Numbered from the stretch's first letter, positions 26,038 to 35,558 are shown. The stretch: DNA of 64,000 nucleotides from an uncultured Caulobacterales bacterium (GCA_903884425.1 CAISEP010000017.1:264191-328190); one strand, 5' to 3'. Program-made: numbers and translations. The notes: a model not told the origin generated them from the sequence alone.

Positions 26038-28233
26038 CTAGGTCCCCGGCCGGTAGGTCCGCTCCACATGGCCCTTCAGGTCCTCCGGATAGAAATAGAC
26101 CGGCCGCAGGGCCCCGTCGGCATAGCGTTGGGCCTGGTCGGTGAAGTGGGCGTCGCCCACATGCCCGCTCTCGCCGCCTGCGCTGACGGCCACGGCCCGC
26201 ACCTTCGGCCCGAACTCCACCACAGCCACGAAGCTGTTGCCGGTGTCGCCATAGTACTTCTTCGTCCCGTCCCGCGGCTTGGCCTCGAAGGCGGCCAGCG
26301 AGCCGAAGCGGGAACTGGCAAAGCCCACGGCGATGCTGGGCTGGTCATCCCTGTAGGTCTGGCGGATGTGGCTGGTGAGGCGCTGGAAGCGGTTGATCTC
26401 TCCCCAGGGGGTCTTCCAGCTGCCGAAGTCGGCGGTCAGGTGGTCCACCGCGCCGGACAGGCGCTCCAGCTGCTCATGCGGTGACATCACCTCGCCCACA
26501 TGCTCGAAGATGCGGTTCCGGTCGTCGCCGAAGCGGCGGACCATCTCCGGCCAGAAGCTGTCGGCCCAGTATTCCGAAAGGCTCATGGCCACGCTGTCCT
26601 TGCCCCAGCGATAGTCCCAGGCCCGCAGGGTCGCCACCGGCTCCGCCAGCTTCGCCTTCAGGGGGCTGTCCGCCGGTTCCGCGTCCCAGGCGGCCACCAG
26701 CTTGGGGATCATGTGGGCGAAGGCCGGCTGATAGCTGTCATAGGCCGCGGCCAGCAAACCCTCGAGGGTGAAGTCCTTGCGCCCCGCCAGCAGCCGCAGG
26801 GCGTGGAGGCCCCGGGGGTTCTCCCCCACGCTGTCCATGTATTTCGGGAAGTTTTCCGGCTTCGGGCTGGCCGCGCCCGCCGCCGTATAGGGCCAGTTGT
26901 TGGAATTGTAGACGAAGCCGGTGGACGGATTGACGATGGTCGGCGTCTCGTCGAGGTCGTGGACGCCCTTCCAGTCCGTGGCCGGATCGGACCCGTCCAC
27001 GGGCTTCAGATAGTCCACGTCCGGCCCGCGCCGGGGCACGAACTGCGGGTGCAGATAGGCGATCTCCCCCTTGCTGTCGGCAAACAGGGTGTTGTTGGAG
27101 GAGTTGGCCTTCAGCATGGCCACCTTGCGGAAGCCGGCATAGTCCGTGGCCCGGGTGCGCAGCCAGGACTGCTGCAGGGCCGCCACCGGCCGGTCCATCA
27201 TGGCATAGCTGATCCAGCGGTCGCCGTCGGCAGCCACCACCGGGCCGTGATGGGTGCGGTAGACGGTGAAGCGCCGGGTGGCCGTCGTTCCGTCCTTTTC
27301 GCGATAGGGAATGGCCAGGTGCACGACCTTCACCGGGCGCAGGGCCGCGCCATAGCGGTAGAACAGCTTCGCCCCCTTGTGGACGATGGTCTCCCTGAAC
27401 TCCGCCGTGCGCACCGAGCCGGTGGAGGTGTGCATCCAGCCCGCATGTTCGTTGAAGCCCTGATAGACGAAGAACTGCCCCCAGGTGCTGGCCCCATAGA
27501 CATTCAGGCCCGCATCGCTGGTCACCTGCGCCTCAGAGCGGAAATAGAAGCTGGTGTGCGGATTGATCAGCAGAAGGGCGTGGCCTGTGGTGGTGTTCTG
27601 CGGGGCGATGGCGATGCCGTTGGAGCCCCGCTGCTCCATCGGCAGCTTCGGGATCTCCGCCACCTTCACGTCCGATGGCGTGCCATAGAAGGCCTCGAGC
27701 TTGCCCAGGGAGATGCTCTCGATGTCGCCGCCGATGCTGCCCTCGGAAAAGGCCAGCGTCATCCAGGGCTCGAACCGGCGGATGGCCTCGGGATGGGTAT
27801 CGGGATGGGTGGCGAGGTAGTAGTTCAGCCCGTCCGCCCAGGCGACCATCAGCGTCTTCAGCCAGGGCGGGCACTGGCGGTAGCGGGCCTTCAGCACCGC
27901 CGGATCGTTGTAGATGCGGGCACGCAGGTCGCTCCAGATCTCGCCCTCCCCCCGGGCCAGGGCGCGCAGGCCCAGATTGTCGAGATAGTTGGTCTCCACC
28001 CGGGGAAAGTCGTCCTCCGCCTGGGCATAGATCATGCCGAACACCGCATCGGCGTCGGAGCGGCCGTGCACATGGGCAATTCCGTGGTCGTCCCGGGTGA
28101 TGGTGACGCGGGCCGCTTCCGCCTGCCAGCGGGCCGCCTCGCCCCGGCCGTGCACCGGGGTTGCCAGCGCTCCGCCTGCCAGCGCCAGCCACACCCCTGC
28201 GCCCACAAGGCTGCCCACCCGGATCTTCGTCAT
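26038..28233 (-). CDS. penicillin-acylase family N-terminal nucleophile hydrolase (2), acylase-like
   Basis: A 731-residue exported Ntn-hydrolase only distantly similar to its neighbour at 23620-26028. The signal peptide is MTKIRVGSLVGAGVWLALAG, cleaved near ALATP. The predicted beta-chain nucleophile is Ser204 in QRGSNGIAI, followed by LLINPHTSFYFRSE. The HGIAHVHG opening and the YSNNWP-like SNNWPYTAAG segment recall PvdQ/QuiP-type acyl-homoserine-lactone and aculeacin acylases. GGGAG precedes the ATG at 28233. Quorum-signal or antibiotic hydrolysis is plausible but unproven. Confidence 0.9.
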   Translation of the reverse strand: MTKIRVGSLVGAGVWLALAGGALATPVHGRGEAARWQAEAARVTITRDDHGIAHVHGRSDADAVFGMIYAQAEDDFPRVETNYLDNLGLRALARGEGEIWSDLRARIYNDPAVLKARYRQCPPWLKTLMVAWADGLNYYLATHPDTHPEAIRRFEPWMTLAFSEGSIGGDIESISLGKLEAFYGTPSDVKVAEIPKLPMEQRGSNGIAIAPQNTTTGHALLLINPHTSFYFRSEAQVTSDAGLNVYGASTWGQFFVYQGFNEHAGWMHTSTGSVRTAEFRETIVHKGAKLFYRYGAALRPVKVVHLAIPYREKDGTTATRRFTVYRTHHGPVVAADGDRWISYAMMDRPVAALQQSWLRTRATDYAGFRKVAMLKANSSNNTLFADSKGEIAYLHPQFVPRRGPDVDYLKPVDGSDPATDWKGVHDLDETPTIVNPSTGFVYNSNNWPYTAAGAASPKPENFPKYMDSVGENPRGLHALRLLAGRKDFTLEGLLAAAYDSYQPAFAHMIPKLVAAWDAEPADSPLKAKLAEPVATLRAWDYRWGKDSVAMSLSEYWADSFWPEMVRRFGDDRNRIFEHVGEVMSPHEQLERLSGAVDHLTADFGSWKTPWGEINRFQRLTSHIRQTYRDDQPSIAVGFASSRFGSLAAFEAKPRDGTKKYYGDTGNSFVAVVEFGPKVRAVAVSAGGESGHVGDAHFTDQAQRYADGALRPVYFYPEDLKGHVERTYRPGT

Positions 28234-28377
28234 GCACCACATCTCCCAGAACAAGGCGGCAGCTTAGCGCCTCGCCACGGGGAGACAATGGCGCAGCGGT
28301 TCCCCCGCGCTTCAGGGGGAATGAGAGCCCGAGGTGTCGGCTTGTCAGGACGGCGGCCAGCGGCCAGACTGACCCCC

Positions 28378-29301
28378 ATGACCGCACCCGCCCCCACCGA
28401 CCTCATCCTGCACCACTACGAAACCTCGCCCTTCTCGGAGAAGGTCCGGGTCCATCTGGGCATCAAGGGCGCGTCCTGGCGCTCGGTGCTGATCCCCAAC
28501 ATCATGCCCAAGCCGGAACTGACGCCGCTTACCGGCGGCTATCGCCGCACCCCGGTGATGCAGATCGGCGCGGACATCTATCTCGACACCCAGATCATGC
28601 TGGCGGAGATCGAGCGGCGCTGGCCCTCCCCCCGCACCGTGTCAGGGCCCGACTGGGCGGTGAACCTGTGGGCCGACCGGCTGATGTTCCAGGCCGCCGT
28701 GCCCCTGATCTTCGGCGAGCTGGGCGCCCATGTGCCCGAAGCCTTCATCAAGGACCGGGAACAGCTGTCCGGCCGCCCCTTCGATCCCGCCGCCATGGCC
28801 GCGGCGGTGCCCTACATGGCCACCCAGTTCCGCGGGCACGCCGCCTTCATCGAGGCGGGGCTGGCCGACCGGCCGTGGCTGTCGGGAAACCGTCCCGGCG
28901 TGGCCGATGCGGCGGCCTGGATGAACATCTGGTTCGCCGGCCGCAACGTGCCGGAGACCACGGCGAAGCTGCTGGCGGGCCTGCCCCGGGTGCTGGACTG
29001 GAGCGAGCGGATGCGGGCCCTGGGCCATGGGGACCGGACGGAAATGACCGGGGCCGAGGCGCTGGGGATCGCCCGCGCCGCCGAGCCCGCCGCCGCCCCG
29101 GACCACGACCCGGCCGATCCCTCCGGCCTGCAGCCCGGGGCTGCGGTGGTGGTGATGGCCGACGACTATGGCCGCGATCCTGTCCGCGGCGTGCTGGTCG
29201 CCGCCACGCCCCGGTCGATCACCCTGGCCCGGGAGGATGCCGCCGTGGGCCGGGTGCATGTGCACACGCCGCGGGTGGGCTATGTGCTGATGGCGGGGTG
29301 A
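28378..29301 (+). CDS. glutathione S-transferase family protein with C-terminal extension
   Basis: A 307-residue protein with a thioredoxin-fold GST N-terminal domain (ILHHYETSPFSEKVRVHLG, then RRTPVMQIGADIYLDTQ) and an all-helical GST C-terminal domain to about residue 230. The last 60-70 residues form a predicted small beta domain (AAVVVMADDYGRDPVRGV, RVHVHTPRVGYVLM) not usual in GSTs. The Ser of TSPFSEK is the likely thiol-stabilising residue. It may conjugate or isomerise substrates with glutathione. It is divergent from acylase 2, and a family B repeat follows. Confidence 0.87.
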   Translation: MTAPAPTDLILHHYETSPFSEKVRVHLGIKGASWRSVLIPNIMPKPELTPLTGGYRRTPVMQIGADIYLDTQIMLAEIERRWPSPRTVSGPDWAVNLWADRLMFQAAVPLIFGELGAHVPEAFIKDREQLSGRPFDPAAMAAAVPYMATQFRGHAAFIEAGLADRPWLSGNRPGVADAAAWMNIWFAGRNVPETTAKLLAGLPRVLDWSERMRALGHGDRTEMTGAEALGIARAAEPAAAPDHDPADPSGLQPGAAVVVMADDYGRDPVRGVLVAATPRSITLAREDAAVGRVHVHTPRVGYVLMAG

Positions 29302-29315
29302 TCAGACCGGACCGG

Positions 29316-29394
29316 GGTTCCCGGGTCTTCGCCCGGGAATGACGAGTTATAAAATACAAATGCAGTCGTCATTCCCGCCCTTGAGGCGGGAACC
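29316..29394. repeat. family B palindromic repeat, copy 3
   Basis: Left arm CCCGGGTCTTCGCCCGGG and inverted right arm CCCGCCCTTGAGGCGGG around an AT-rich centre (ATAAAATACAAAT). The two arms carry different but internally complementary stems. It lies between convergent genes. Confidence 0.8.
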
Positions 29395-29429
29395 TCCGTC
29401 CTGAGGTGCACCCGCAACCACGCACACCC

Positions 29430-31958
29430 TCACGCCACCGCCAGCTCCGGCACCTCCCCATAACCCGCCAGGGCCCGGTTGAGCACGGCCAGCAGGTCCT
29501 GGGCGTCGATGGGCTTGGACAGGTGGTCGTCGAAGCCCGCCGCCCGGTACTCCGCGATCTGGTCGGGCATGGCATTGGCCGTCAGCGCCACCAGGGAGGT
29601 GCGGGCCACGCCCTCCGCCCGTTCCAGCGACCGGATGGCCCGGGCCGCCTCGATCCCGTCCATCACCGGCATCTGGATGTCCATCAGCACCACGTCCCAG
29701 CGCCCGGTGCGGAAGGCCTCCAGCGCCTGGGCCCCATCCCCCGTCATCGTCACCTCGCAGCCCAGCTGGGACAGCAAGGTCCGCAGCACCAGCTGGTTCA
29801 CCGGATGGTCCTCGGCGGCGAGGATGCGCAGCCCCTCCCCCGTATCCTCCAGACCCGCCACTTCCGCCAGCGCGTCCTCAGCGCCGACGTCGGGACTGTC
29901 ACCGATCCGCGGCAGGGGCAGGTCGGCCATGAACACCGTCCCCTCCCCCGGCGCGCTGGACACGGTGATCTCCCCGCCGAAGGCCTGGACCAGCTCCCGG
30001 CAGATGGACAGGCCAAGCCCCGTGCCCCCGTACTTGCGGGTGGTGGAGGCCTCGGCCTGCTCGAACTTGGAAAAGATCTTGGCCGCCTGCTCCGCCGTCA
30101 TGCCGATGCCGGTGTCGCGGACGCTCAGGCGCAGGCCCTCCCCCGCCCCCATCGCCGCGAAGGTCACGAACACGCCCCCCTCGCCGGTGAACTTGATGGC
30201 GTTGGAGACCAGGTTGTCGACGATCTGCCGCAGGCGGGTGGGGTCGCCGCGATAGAGGCCCCGGGCGTCCTCCTCCACGGTCAGCTCCAGGGCCAGTCCC
30301 TTGGCCTCCGCCGCTGCCCAGAAGGCATGGCGCGAGCCCTCCGCCACCGGCGCGAGGTCGAACTCCACGCTCTCCAGGGTGAGCTTGCCCGCCTCGATCT
30401 TGGCCAGGTCCAGAAGGTCGTTGAGGATGGCCAGCATCCCCCGGCTGGAGCCCCGCAGCACCTCCAGCCGTTCCCGCTGCACGGGGCTCAGCTCGTCGGC
30501 GGCGATGGCCTGGATCATGCCCAGCACCCCGTTCAGGGGGGGGCGCACCTCGTGGCTGACATTGGCCAGGAACTGGGACTTCAGGGCATTGGCCTCCTCG
30601 GCCCGGTGCTGGGCGGCCTCCGCCCTCGCATTGGCGGCGACGAGCCGGGCATTCAGCCGCCGCTGCCACATCAACACCGCGATGGCCGCCGCGCAGATCA
30701 GGGCAGCCACCGCCCCCATCACCCACTGGAACAGGATGATGAGGTGCTGCTGCTGTTCGTTGCGGCGGGAGAGATCGAGGTCCCGCTGCAGGGCCGCGGT
30801 GAGCTGGGGCACGATGCTGCGGATCTCCCGGCTCCTCTGCGAGGACTTCCGGCGCCAGTAGTCATCGAGCCGGGCCACGGCCTCCACCGGATGACCCTGC
30901 AGGGCGGCCAGCCAGGCATCGAGCCGGATCGCGCCCGGGATCAGGGTCGGCGACATGTTCCGCTCACTGAGCGCGCGGACGCGGTCGGCGTCGGCGGCGG
31001 CCTCCGCGGTCCGGCCAAGCTGCGCATAGGCGAGGCCACGGTTGGCATAGGTCACCTGCGCCTCGTCCCGGAAGGCCGGGTCGCGCAGGTTCAGCCCCGC
31101 CGTACAGGCCAGCACCCTCTGGGGACGACCGAACAGCAGTTCCGTCGACTGGCACTGATGAATGCTCCGGGCCGCCGCATCCCGCTTCCCCTCCGCGCGC
31201 CGGAAGCGATCCAGCGCCGACAGGGCGCGGCGGGCGATCATCTCGTCCTCCGCCGCCATGCCCAGCACCCACAGCATGTTGAGCTCCCCCATGCCACCAA
31301 GGCTGGCGGACCCCTTGAACTGGAACTCCGCATCGGAGAGGTCCCGGACCGCCCCGTCCACATCGCCGATCCTGGCCAGGACAAAGGCGCGGGCCCGCGC
31401 AATATGCTGCAGGACGAAGGCAGCGTCGGGATCGCCGGCCGGCACCAGGCGGCGGGCGGAGTCCAGCATCACCAGGGCGTCGTAGGTCCGGCCGACGAAG
31501 GCCATGGACGGCGCGCTCATCTGCATGGCGTAGACCCGGACAAGCCAGTCGGGGTCCGCGAAGAACCGGTGCTCGAGCGCCTGCGTCATGGCGGCATAGT
31601 CGGTGGCATCACTGGCCGTCTGGTCGACCTCCGCCAGTCTCTCATACCGCTGCTGATGCTCGCTGGACGCAAGCGTCTTCAATTCGTGAAGCAGTGCGAG
31701 GGAGCGCGGCGTGTAGTCGTCGCTCGACAGATCGCTCATCAGATAGAAGAGCCGCCTGAGGCGCCGGGTCCCGCTCATGGCACGGGCCTCGGCGATCGAC
31801 CGCTCCACCGCGCGGGTCTCGTACTGAGGCAATCGCTGGGAGATGCTGTCGATGATGCGCTGGGCGGCGATGTCCGCAGGGGGCACCGTCGGCTCGGCTG
31901 ACGCCGGACCGGCCAGCAGGATCATTCCCGCCAGCAAGATCGCAAGTTTCCGCCTCAT
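29430..31958 (-). CDS. hybrid sensor histidine kinase with periplasmic helical sensor and receiver
   Basis: An 842-residue hybrid kinase. A signal peptide (to about residue 21) is followed by about 360 residues of alpha-helical, TPR-like repeats likely in the periplasm, one transmembrane helix (LIILFQWVMGAVAALICAAA) and a coiled linker. HisKA follows with phospho-acceptor His469 in SHEVRPPLNG, then HATPase_c (NLVSNAIKFT, DTGIGM, GGTGLGLS) and a C-terminal receiver with Asp760 in VVLMDIQMP. The H-box Pro-Pro replaces the usual Thr-Pro. No partner regulator is adjacent, so phosphotransfer partners are elsewhere. The AT-rich upstream region holds a probable promoter. Confidence 0.92.
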   Translation of the reverse strand: MRRKLAILLAGMILLAGPASAEPTVPPADIAAQRIIDSISQRLPQYETRAVERSIAEARAMSGTRRLRRLFYLMSDLSSDDYTPRSLALLHELKTLASSEHQQRYERLAEVDQTASDATDYAAMTQALEHRFFADPDWLVRVYAMQMSAPSMAFVGRTYDALVMLDSARRLVPAGDPDAAFVLQHIARARAFVLARIGDVDGAVRDLSDAEFQFKGSASLGGMGELNMLWVLGMAAEDEMIARRALSALDRFRRAEGKRDAAARSIHQCQSTELLFGRPQRVLACTAGLNLRDPAFRDEAQVTYANRGLAYAQLGRTAEAAADADRVRALSERNMSPTLIPGAIRLDAWLAALQGHPVEAVARLDDYWRRKSSQRSREIRSIVPQLTAALQRDLDLSRRNEQQQHLIILFQWVMGAVAALICAAAIAVLMWQRRLNARLVAANARAEAAQHRAEEANALKSQFLANVSHEVRPPLNGVLGMIQAIAADELSPVQRERLEVLRGSSRGMLAILNDLLDLAKIEAGKLTLESVEFDLAPVAEGSRHAFWAAAEAKGLALELTVEEDARGLYRGDPTRLRQIVDNLVSNAIKFTGEGGVFVTFAAMGAGEGLRLSVRDTGIGMTAEQAAKIFSKFEQAEASTTRKYGGTGLGLSICRELVQAFGGEITVSSAPGEGTVFMADLPLPRIGDSPDVGAEDALAEVAGLEDTGEGLRILAAEDHPVNQLVLRTLLSQLGCEVTMTGDGAQALEAFRTGRWDVVLMDIQMPVMDGIEAARAIRSLERAEGVARTSLVALTANAMPDQIAEYRAAGFDDHLSKPIDAQDLLAVLNRALAGYGEVPELAVA

Positions 31959-32080
31959 ATCCCCTCCGCGGACGCCCCGATGAGCGCAGACACCTTGGGA
32001 TGAGACCGAACATCCAGCGCCGCGCAACATAAATCATCCGCGGCTACACTGGCATGCGTCGCATTAAAATACTGACTTCA

Positions 32081-32116
32081 ATTATATTTACGAAACAAAT
32101 GAGAATGAATATTCAT
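32081..32116 (-). promoter_or_regulatory. candidate promoter and operator of the hybrid kinase gene
   Basis: On the minus strand a perfect TATAAT (32086-32081) lies 17 bases from a weak TTCATT (32109-32104). The latter overlaps the perfect 12-bp palindrome ATGAATATTCAT at 32105-32116. The surrounding 110 bases are strikingly AT-rich for this genome. The transcript would have a leader of about 115 bases. Confidence 0.45.
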
Positions 32117-32188
32117 CTAATCAAAATGTAAGTTCAACTATATACACCTGAAGCGCACCGAATTGGCTCCAAATGGACATCCAAAGGG

Positions 32189-33058
32189 TTAACCCGCCTT
32201 CGGCGGCCGCGGGCGAATCAGGCCTTCCTGGGCCGCGCTGGCCACCAGGACGCCGTCCGCGGTGTAGATCGAACCGCGGTTGAAGCCCCGGGCGCCGCTC
32301 GCCGAGGGGCTGTCCTGCAGGTACAGGTGCCAGTCCCGGGCGCGGCTGGGCCGGTGGAACCACAGGATGTGGTCGAGGCTGGCCATCTGCACCCCGGTCA
32401 TCCAGCTGACCCCGTGCGGCCGGGCGCAGGTGGCCAGCAGGGACATGTCGGTGGCATAGGCGACGATGCACTGGTTCAGGGCGGGGTCGTCCCCCACCTC
32501 GCCCCCGGCCCGGAACCAGACCCGCTGATGGGGCTCGGCCGGTTCGGGCTTCAGGGGATTGACCGGGTCGACCCGGCGGATCTCGATGGCGAAGTCCCGG
32601 GCCACCAGTTCCTTCAGCTGCGGCGGCGCATCCCCGGGCGCCGCGGCGGCGCGCTCCACATCGCTGGGCACGTCCTGCGGCATCGGCGCGTCGGGCATGG
32701 GGGACTGGTGCTCGAAGCCCGGCTCGTCCACCTGGAACGAGGCGGCGAGGTTCAGGATCTGCTCCCCGTGCTGGATGGCGATCACCCGGCGGGTGGTGAA
32801 GCTGCGCCCCTCCCGCGACCGCTCCACCTCATAGAGCACCGGGGCCCTGGGGTCGCCGGGACGGATGAAATAGGCCTGCAGGGAGTGGCAGCGCCGCCCC
32901 TCCACCGTGCGATAGGCGGCCATCAGGGCCTGGGCAATCACCTGGCCGCCATAGATGCGGTTGCTCCGGCGCTCGTCCTCCGGGGTCTGGCCGCGGAACA
33001 GGTTCTCCTCGATCTTCTCCAGGGTCAGGATGTCGATCAGGGTCTGGATCGCGCTCAT
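32189..33058 (-). CDS. tesB: acyl-CoA thioesterase II
   Basis: A 289-residue double-hotdog thioesterase that hydrolyses medium- to long-chain acyl-CoAs. The N-terminal hotdog has FRGQTPEDERRSNRIYGGQV and the typical HSLQAYFIRPGD. The C-terminal hotdog has MASLDHILWFHR, whose Asp-His pair lies in the TesB active-site region, and ASAAQEGLIRPR at the end. No signal peptide is visible. It could recycle CoA from dead-end intermediates of the catabolic genes in this window. A family A repeat lies just upstream of its start. Confidence 0.93.
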   Translation of the reverse strand: MSAIQTLIDILTLEKIEENLFRGQTPEDERRSNRIYGGQVIAQALMAAYRTVEGRRCHSLQAYFIRPGDPRAPVLYEVERSREGRSFTTRRVIAIQHGEQILNLAASFQVDEPGFEHQSPMPDAPMPQDVPSDVERAAAAPGDAPPQLKELVARDFAIEIRRVDPVNPLKPEPAEPHQRVWFRAGGEVGDDPALNQCIVAYATDMSLLATCARPHGVSWMTGVQMASLDHILWFHRPSRARDWHLYLQDSPSASGARGFNRGSIYTADGVLVASAAQEGLIRPRPPKAG

Positions 33059-33126
33059 GGGGGGCTCCGCGGGGGTGGTGGGGTGGATTACTCCCCGGCG
33101 GAGCGGGGGGCAAGCTCGGGGGGTGT

Positions 33127-33253
33127 GCGTCCTTCGAGACGGGCTACGCCCTCCTCAGGATGACGCGCGTTGGGGATGAACGTCGGCCGGTTTGGGCTCG
33201 ATCACCAACCTGCGTCATGGTGAGGAGCCGCGGAGCGGCGTCTCGAACCACGC
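33127..33253. repeat. family A palindromic repeat, copy 2 (opposite orientation)
   Basis: Begins GCGTCCTTCGAGACGGGC with CCTCAGGATGACG closing the first arm, and ends with an inverted arm CGTCATGGTGAGGAG...GTCTCGAACCACGC. Orientation is reversed relative to copy 1. Confidence 0.78.
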
Positions 33254-33264
33254 ACGAAGCCCCC

Positions 33265-34674
33265 TCACCCCGGCACGGTCTTGCCCGGGTTCATCAGCCC
33301 CAGGGGGTCCAGGGCGTCCTTGATCGCCCGCATCACCGGGATGGCGGGGCCGTGCTCGCGGATCAGGGCGTCGAGCTTGTGCACCCCCACCCCGTGCTCC
33401 CCCGTGCAGGTGCCCCCGTGGGACTGGGAGACGACGCTGACCGCCTGGGCCAGCGCCTCGGCCTTGTCCCGGCTCGTTGGGTCCTTCGGGTCGAACAGGA
33501 TCAGCATGTGGAAGTTCCCGTCCCCCACATGGCCGACGATGGGGGCGTGCAGCCCCGCCTCCCGCGCCAAGGCGTCACAGGCGTCGATGGCGTCGGCCAG
33601 CGCCGAGATGGGCACGCAGGCGTCGGTGACCATGGCCTCGGTTCCCGGGTTCAGGGCCATGCCGGCGTAGTAGGCCTCGTGCCTCGCCTTCCACAGGCGG
33701 TTGCGGTCCTCCTCCCGCTCGGCAAAGGCGAAGGCGCGGCCCCCATGCTCGTCGGCCAGGGCGCGGAGCTGGGCGATCTGCTCCGCCACCGCCTGGGGCC
33801 CGCCGTGGAATTCGAGGAACAGGGTGGGCAGGGGCTCAAGCCCCTCCAGCTTCGAGAAGCGGATGAAGCCGTCCAGGGTGGCGGCATCGGCAAACTCGAT
33901 CCTTGCCATGGGGATGCCGCACTGCATGGCGGCGATCACCGTCTGCACCGCGCCGGACAGGGTCTCGAACTGGCAGGTGGCGGCGGAGATGGTCTCCGGC
34001 ACGCCGAACAGGCGCAGCTGCACCTCGGTGATGACGCCCAGCGTCCCCTCCGCCCCGCAATAGAGGCGGGTCAGGTCGTAACCGGCGGAGGACTTCCGCG
34101 CCCGGCCGCCGGTGGTGATCACCTCCCCCTGCGGGGTGACCACGGTCAGGCCCAGCGTCACCTCCCGCATGGTGCCGTAGCGCACGGCATTGGTGCCCGA
34201 GGCCCGGGTGGAGACCATCCCTCCGATCGTGGCGTCGGCACCGGGGTCGATGGGGAAGAACAGGCCCTGGTCCCGCAGGTGGCGGTTCAGCTGCATCCGG
34301 GTGACGCCCGCCTGCACCCGGCAGTCCAGATCGTCGGCATTCACCTCCAGCACCTGGTCCATCCGCGACAGGTCGAGGCTGAGACCGCCGAAGGGCGCGC
34401 TCACATGGCCCTCAAGAGAGGTGCCGGCCCCGAACGGGATGATCGGCAGCCGGTGGGCGATGCAGGCGCGGACGGCGGCGGCCACCTCGTCCGTGGTGAG
34501 GGGAAAGGCCACCAGGTCGGGAATGGCCAGGTCCCGCAGGCCCTCGCCGCGGCCGTGCTGCTCCCGCAGGGACGTGTTGGCGGAAACGCGGTCGCCGAAC
34601 CGCGGCTGCAGGTCGGCGAGCACGGCGGCCACGGCTTGCGGCAAGGCGCGGCGGGGGGAGAGCGGCACGGTCAT
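33265..34674 (-). CDS. FAD-binding oxidoreductase, D-lactate dehydrogenase (cytochrome)-like
   Basis: A 469-residue PCMH-type flavoprotein oxidising a 2-hydroxy acid such as D-lactate. The FAD domain carries IPFGAGTSLEGH and PGADATIGGMVSTRASGTNAVRYG; the C-terminal cap has VGHVGDGNFHM and CTGEHGVGVHK, the metal/substrate histidine motifs of the D-lactate/glycolate oxidase group, and ends in LDPLGLMNPGKT. Electrons would go to cytochrome c or quinone. Family A repeats flank it on both sides. The exact 2-hydroxy acid is uncertain. Confidence 0.9.
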   Translation of the reverse strand: MTVPLSPRRALPQAVAAVLADLQPRFGDRVSANTSLREQHGRGEGLRDLAIPDLVAFPLTTDEVAAAVRACIAHRLPIIPFGAGTSLEGHVSAPFGGLSLDLSRMDQVLEVNADDLDCRVQAGVTRMQLNRHLRDQGLFFPIDPGADATIGGMVSTRASGTNAVRYGTMREVTLGLTVVTPQGEVITTGGRARKSSAGYDLTRLYCGAEGTLGVITEVQLRLFGVPETISAATCQFETLSGAVQTVIAAMQCGIPMARIEFADAATLDGFIRFSKLEGLEPLPTLFLEFHGGPQAVAEQIAQLRALADEHGGRAFAFAEREEDRNRLWKARHEAYYAGMALNPGTEAMVTDACVPISALADAIDACDALAREAGLHAPIVGHVGDGNFHMLILFDPKDPTSRDKAEALAQAVSVVSQSHGGTCTGEHGVGVHKLDALIREHGPAIPVMRAIKDALDPLGLMNPGKTVPG

Positions 34675-34719
34675 GGCCCCACTATCCGCCGGTGCGGGCG
34701 TGAGGGCAATCGCGGCGGT

Positions 34720-34848
34720 GCGTGGTTCGAGACGCGCGTGCCGCGCTCCTCACCATGACGAATGTTTGTTATCGAGCCCACATCCGGTTGACGATGAATG
34801 CACGACGCTCGTCATCCTGAGGAGGGCGAAGCCCGTCTCGAAGGACGC
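34720..34848. repeat. family A palindromic repeat, copy 3
   Basis: Starts GCGTGGTTCGAGACGCGC and ends CCCGTCTCGAAGGACGC, with inverted inner ends CTCACCATGACG and CGTCATCCTGAGGAGG. The tip of the first arm has diverged (GCGCGTGCCGCGC) while keeping pairing. It lies immediately after the efp stop. Confidence 0.78.
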
Positions 34849-34854
34849 AGGACC

Positions 34855-35421
34855 TCAGTCCTTCGCCCGCTCCAGGTAGGACCCGTCCTCGGTCAGCACC
34901 ACGATCCGGGTGCCGGGCGCGATGTAGGGGGGCACCATGGTGCGCACGCCGTTGGAGAGCATGGCCGGCTTGTAGGACGACGACGCCGTCTGGCCCTTCA
35001 CCGAGGGTTCGGTATCCACCACTTCCAGGGTCGCGGTCCGGGGCAGGTCGATGGCGATGGGAACATCGTCATGGGTGGACAGCATCACCGTCATGCCGTC
35101 CTGCAGATAGGGCGCGGCATCGCCGATCACGTCGGCGGTGGCCGTGACCTGATCGAAGCTTTCCGGGTTCATGAAGTGATAGCCGTCCCCGTCCTGGTAG
35201 AGGAAGGTGTGCGGACGGTCGTCGACGATGGCGCGCTCCACCTGCTCGGTGGTGCGGTAGCGCTCCGAGATCTTCACCCCATCGGAGATGCGGCGCATGT
35301 TCAGCTGGGTGACCGGCGTGCCCTTGCCCGGGTGGATGTTCTCGGCATTGAGGACGATGTAGAGCTTGCCGTCGATGTCGACCACATTGCCCTTGCGCAG
35401 CGAGCTGGCGATGACTTTCAC
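34855..35421 (-). CDS. efp: elongation factor P
   Basis: Elongation factor P, 188 residues from a GTG start at 35421 ([12 protein letters not shown]), the usual family length. It relieves ribosome stalling at consecutive prolines. The modified lysine is Lys33 in [10 protein letters not shown], in the PGKG loop where EpmA adds beta-lysine. The KOW-like N-terminal domain and two OB domains are complete ([29 protein letters not shown] ending). It is divergent from epmA-epmB, which encode its modification enzymes. An upstream in-frame start at 35481 would add 20 non-family residues and is rejected. Confidence 0.96.
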   Translation of the reverse strand: MKVIASSLRKGNVVDIDGKLYIVLNAENIHPGKGTPVTQLNMRRISDGVKISERYRTTEQVERAIVDDRPHTFLYQDGDGYHFMNPESFDQVTATADVIGDAAPYLQDGMTVMLSTHDDVPIAIDLPRTATLEVVDTEPSVKGQTASSSYKPAMLSNGVRTMVPPYIAPGTRIVVLTEDGSYLERAKD

Positions 35422-35558
35422 TTCAGGTCCGTCCGTCTTCCCGGGCACGCGGGCCGGACCGGGTCCGGCTGCCGTGCGCACATGTGGCTTCGATCCGCTA
35501 GGATTTCGCGATGCGCGCTCGTATAGCGATCCGTGCGCAGAGCGCTAGAGGGTATTTG

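Noticed and set aside
32101..32120. Fur-box-like AT-rich palindrome GAGAATGAATATTCATC
   Set aside because: The 7-1-7 Fur spacing is off by one and no iron gene is adjacent, so a Fur call is not supported.
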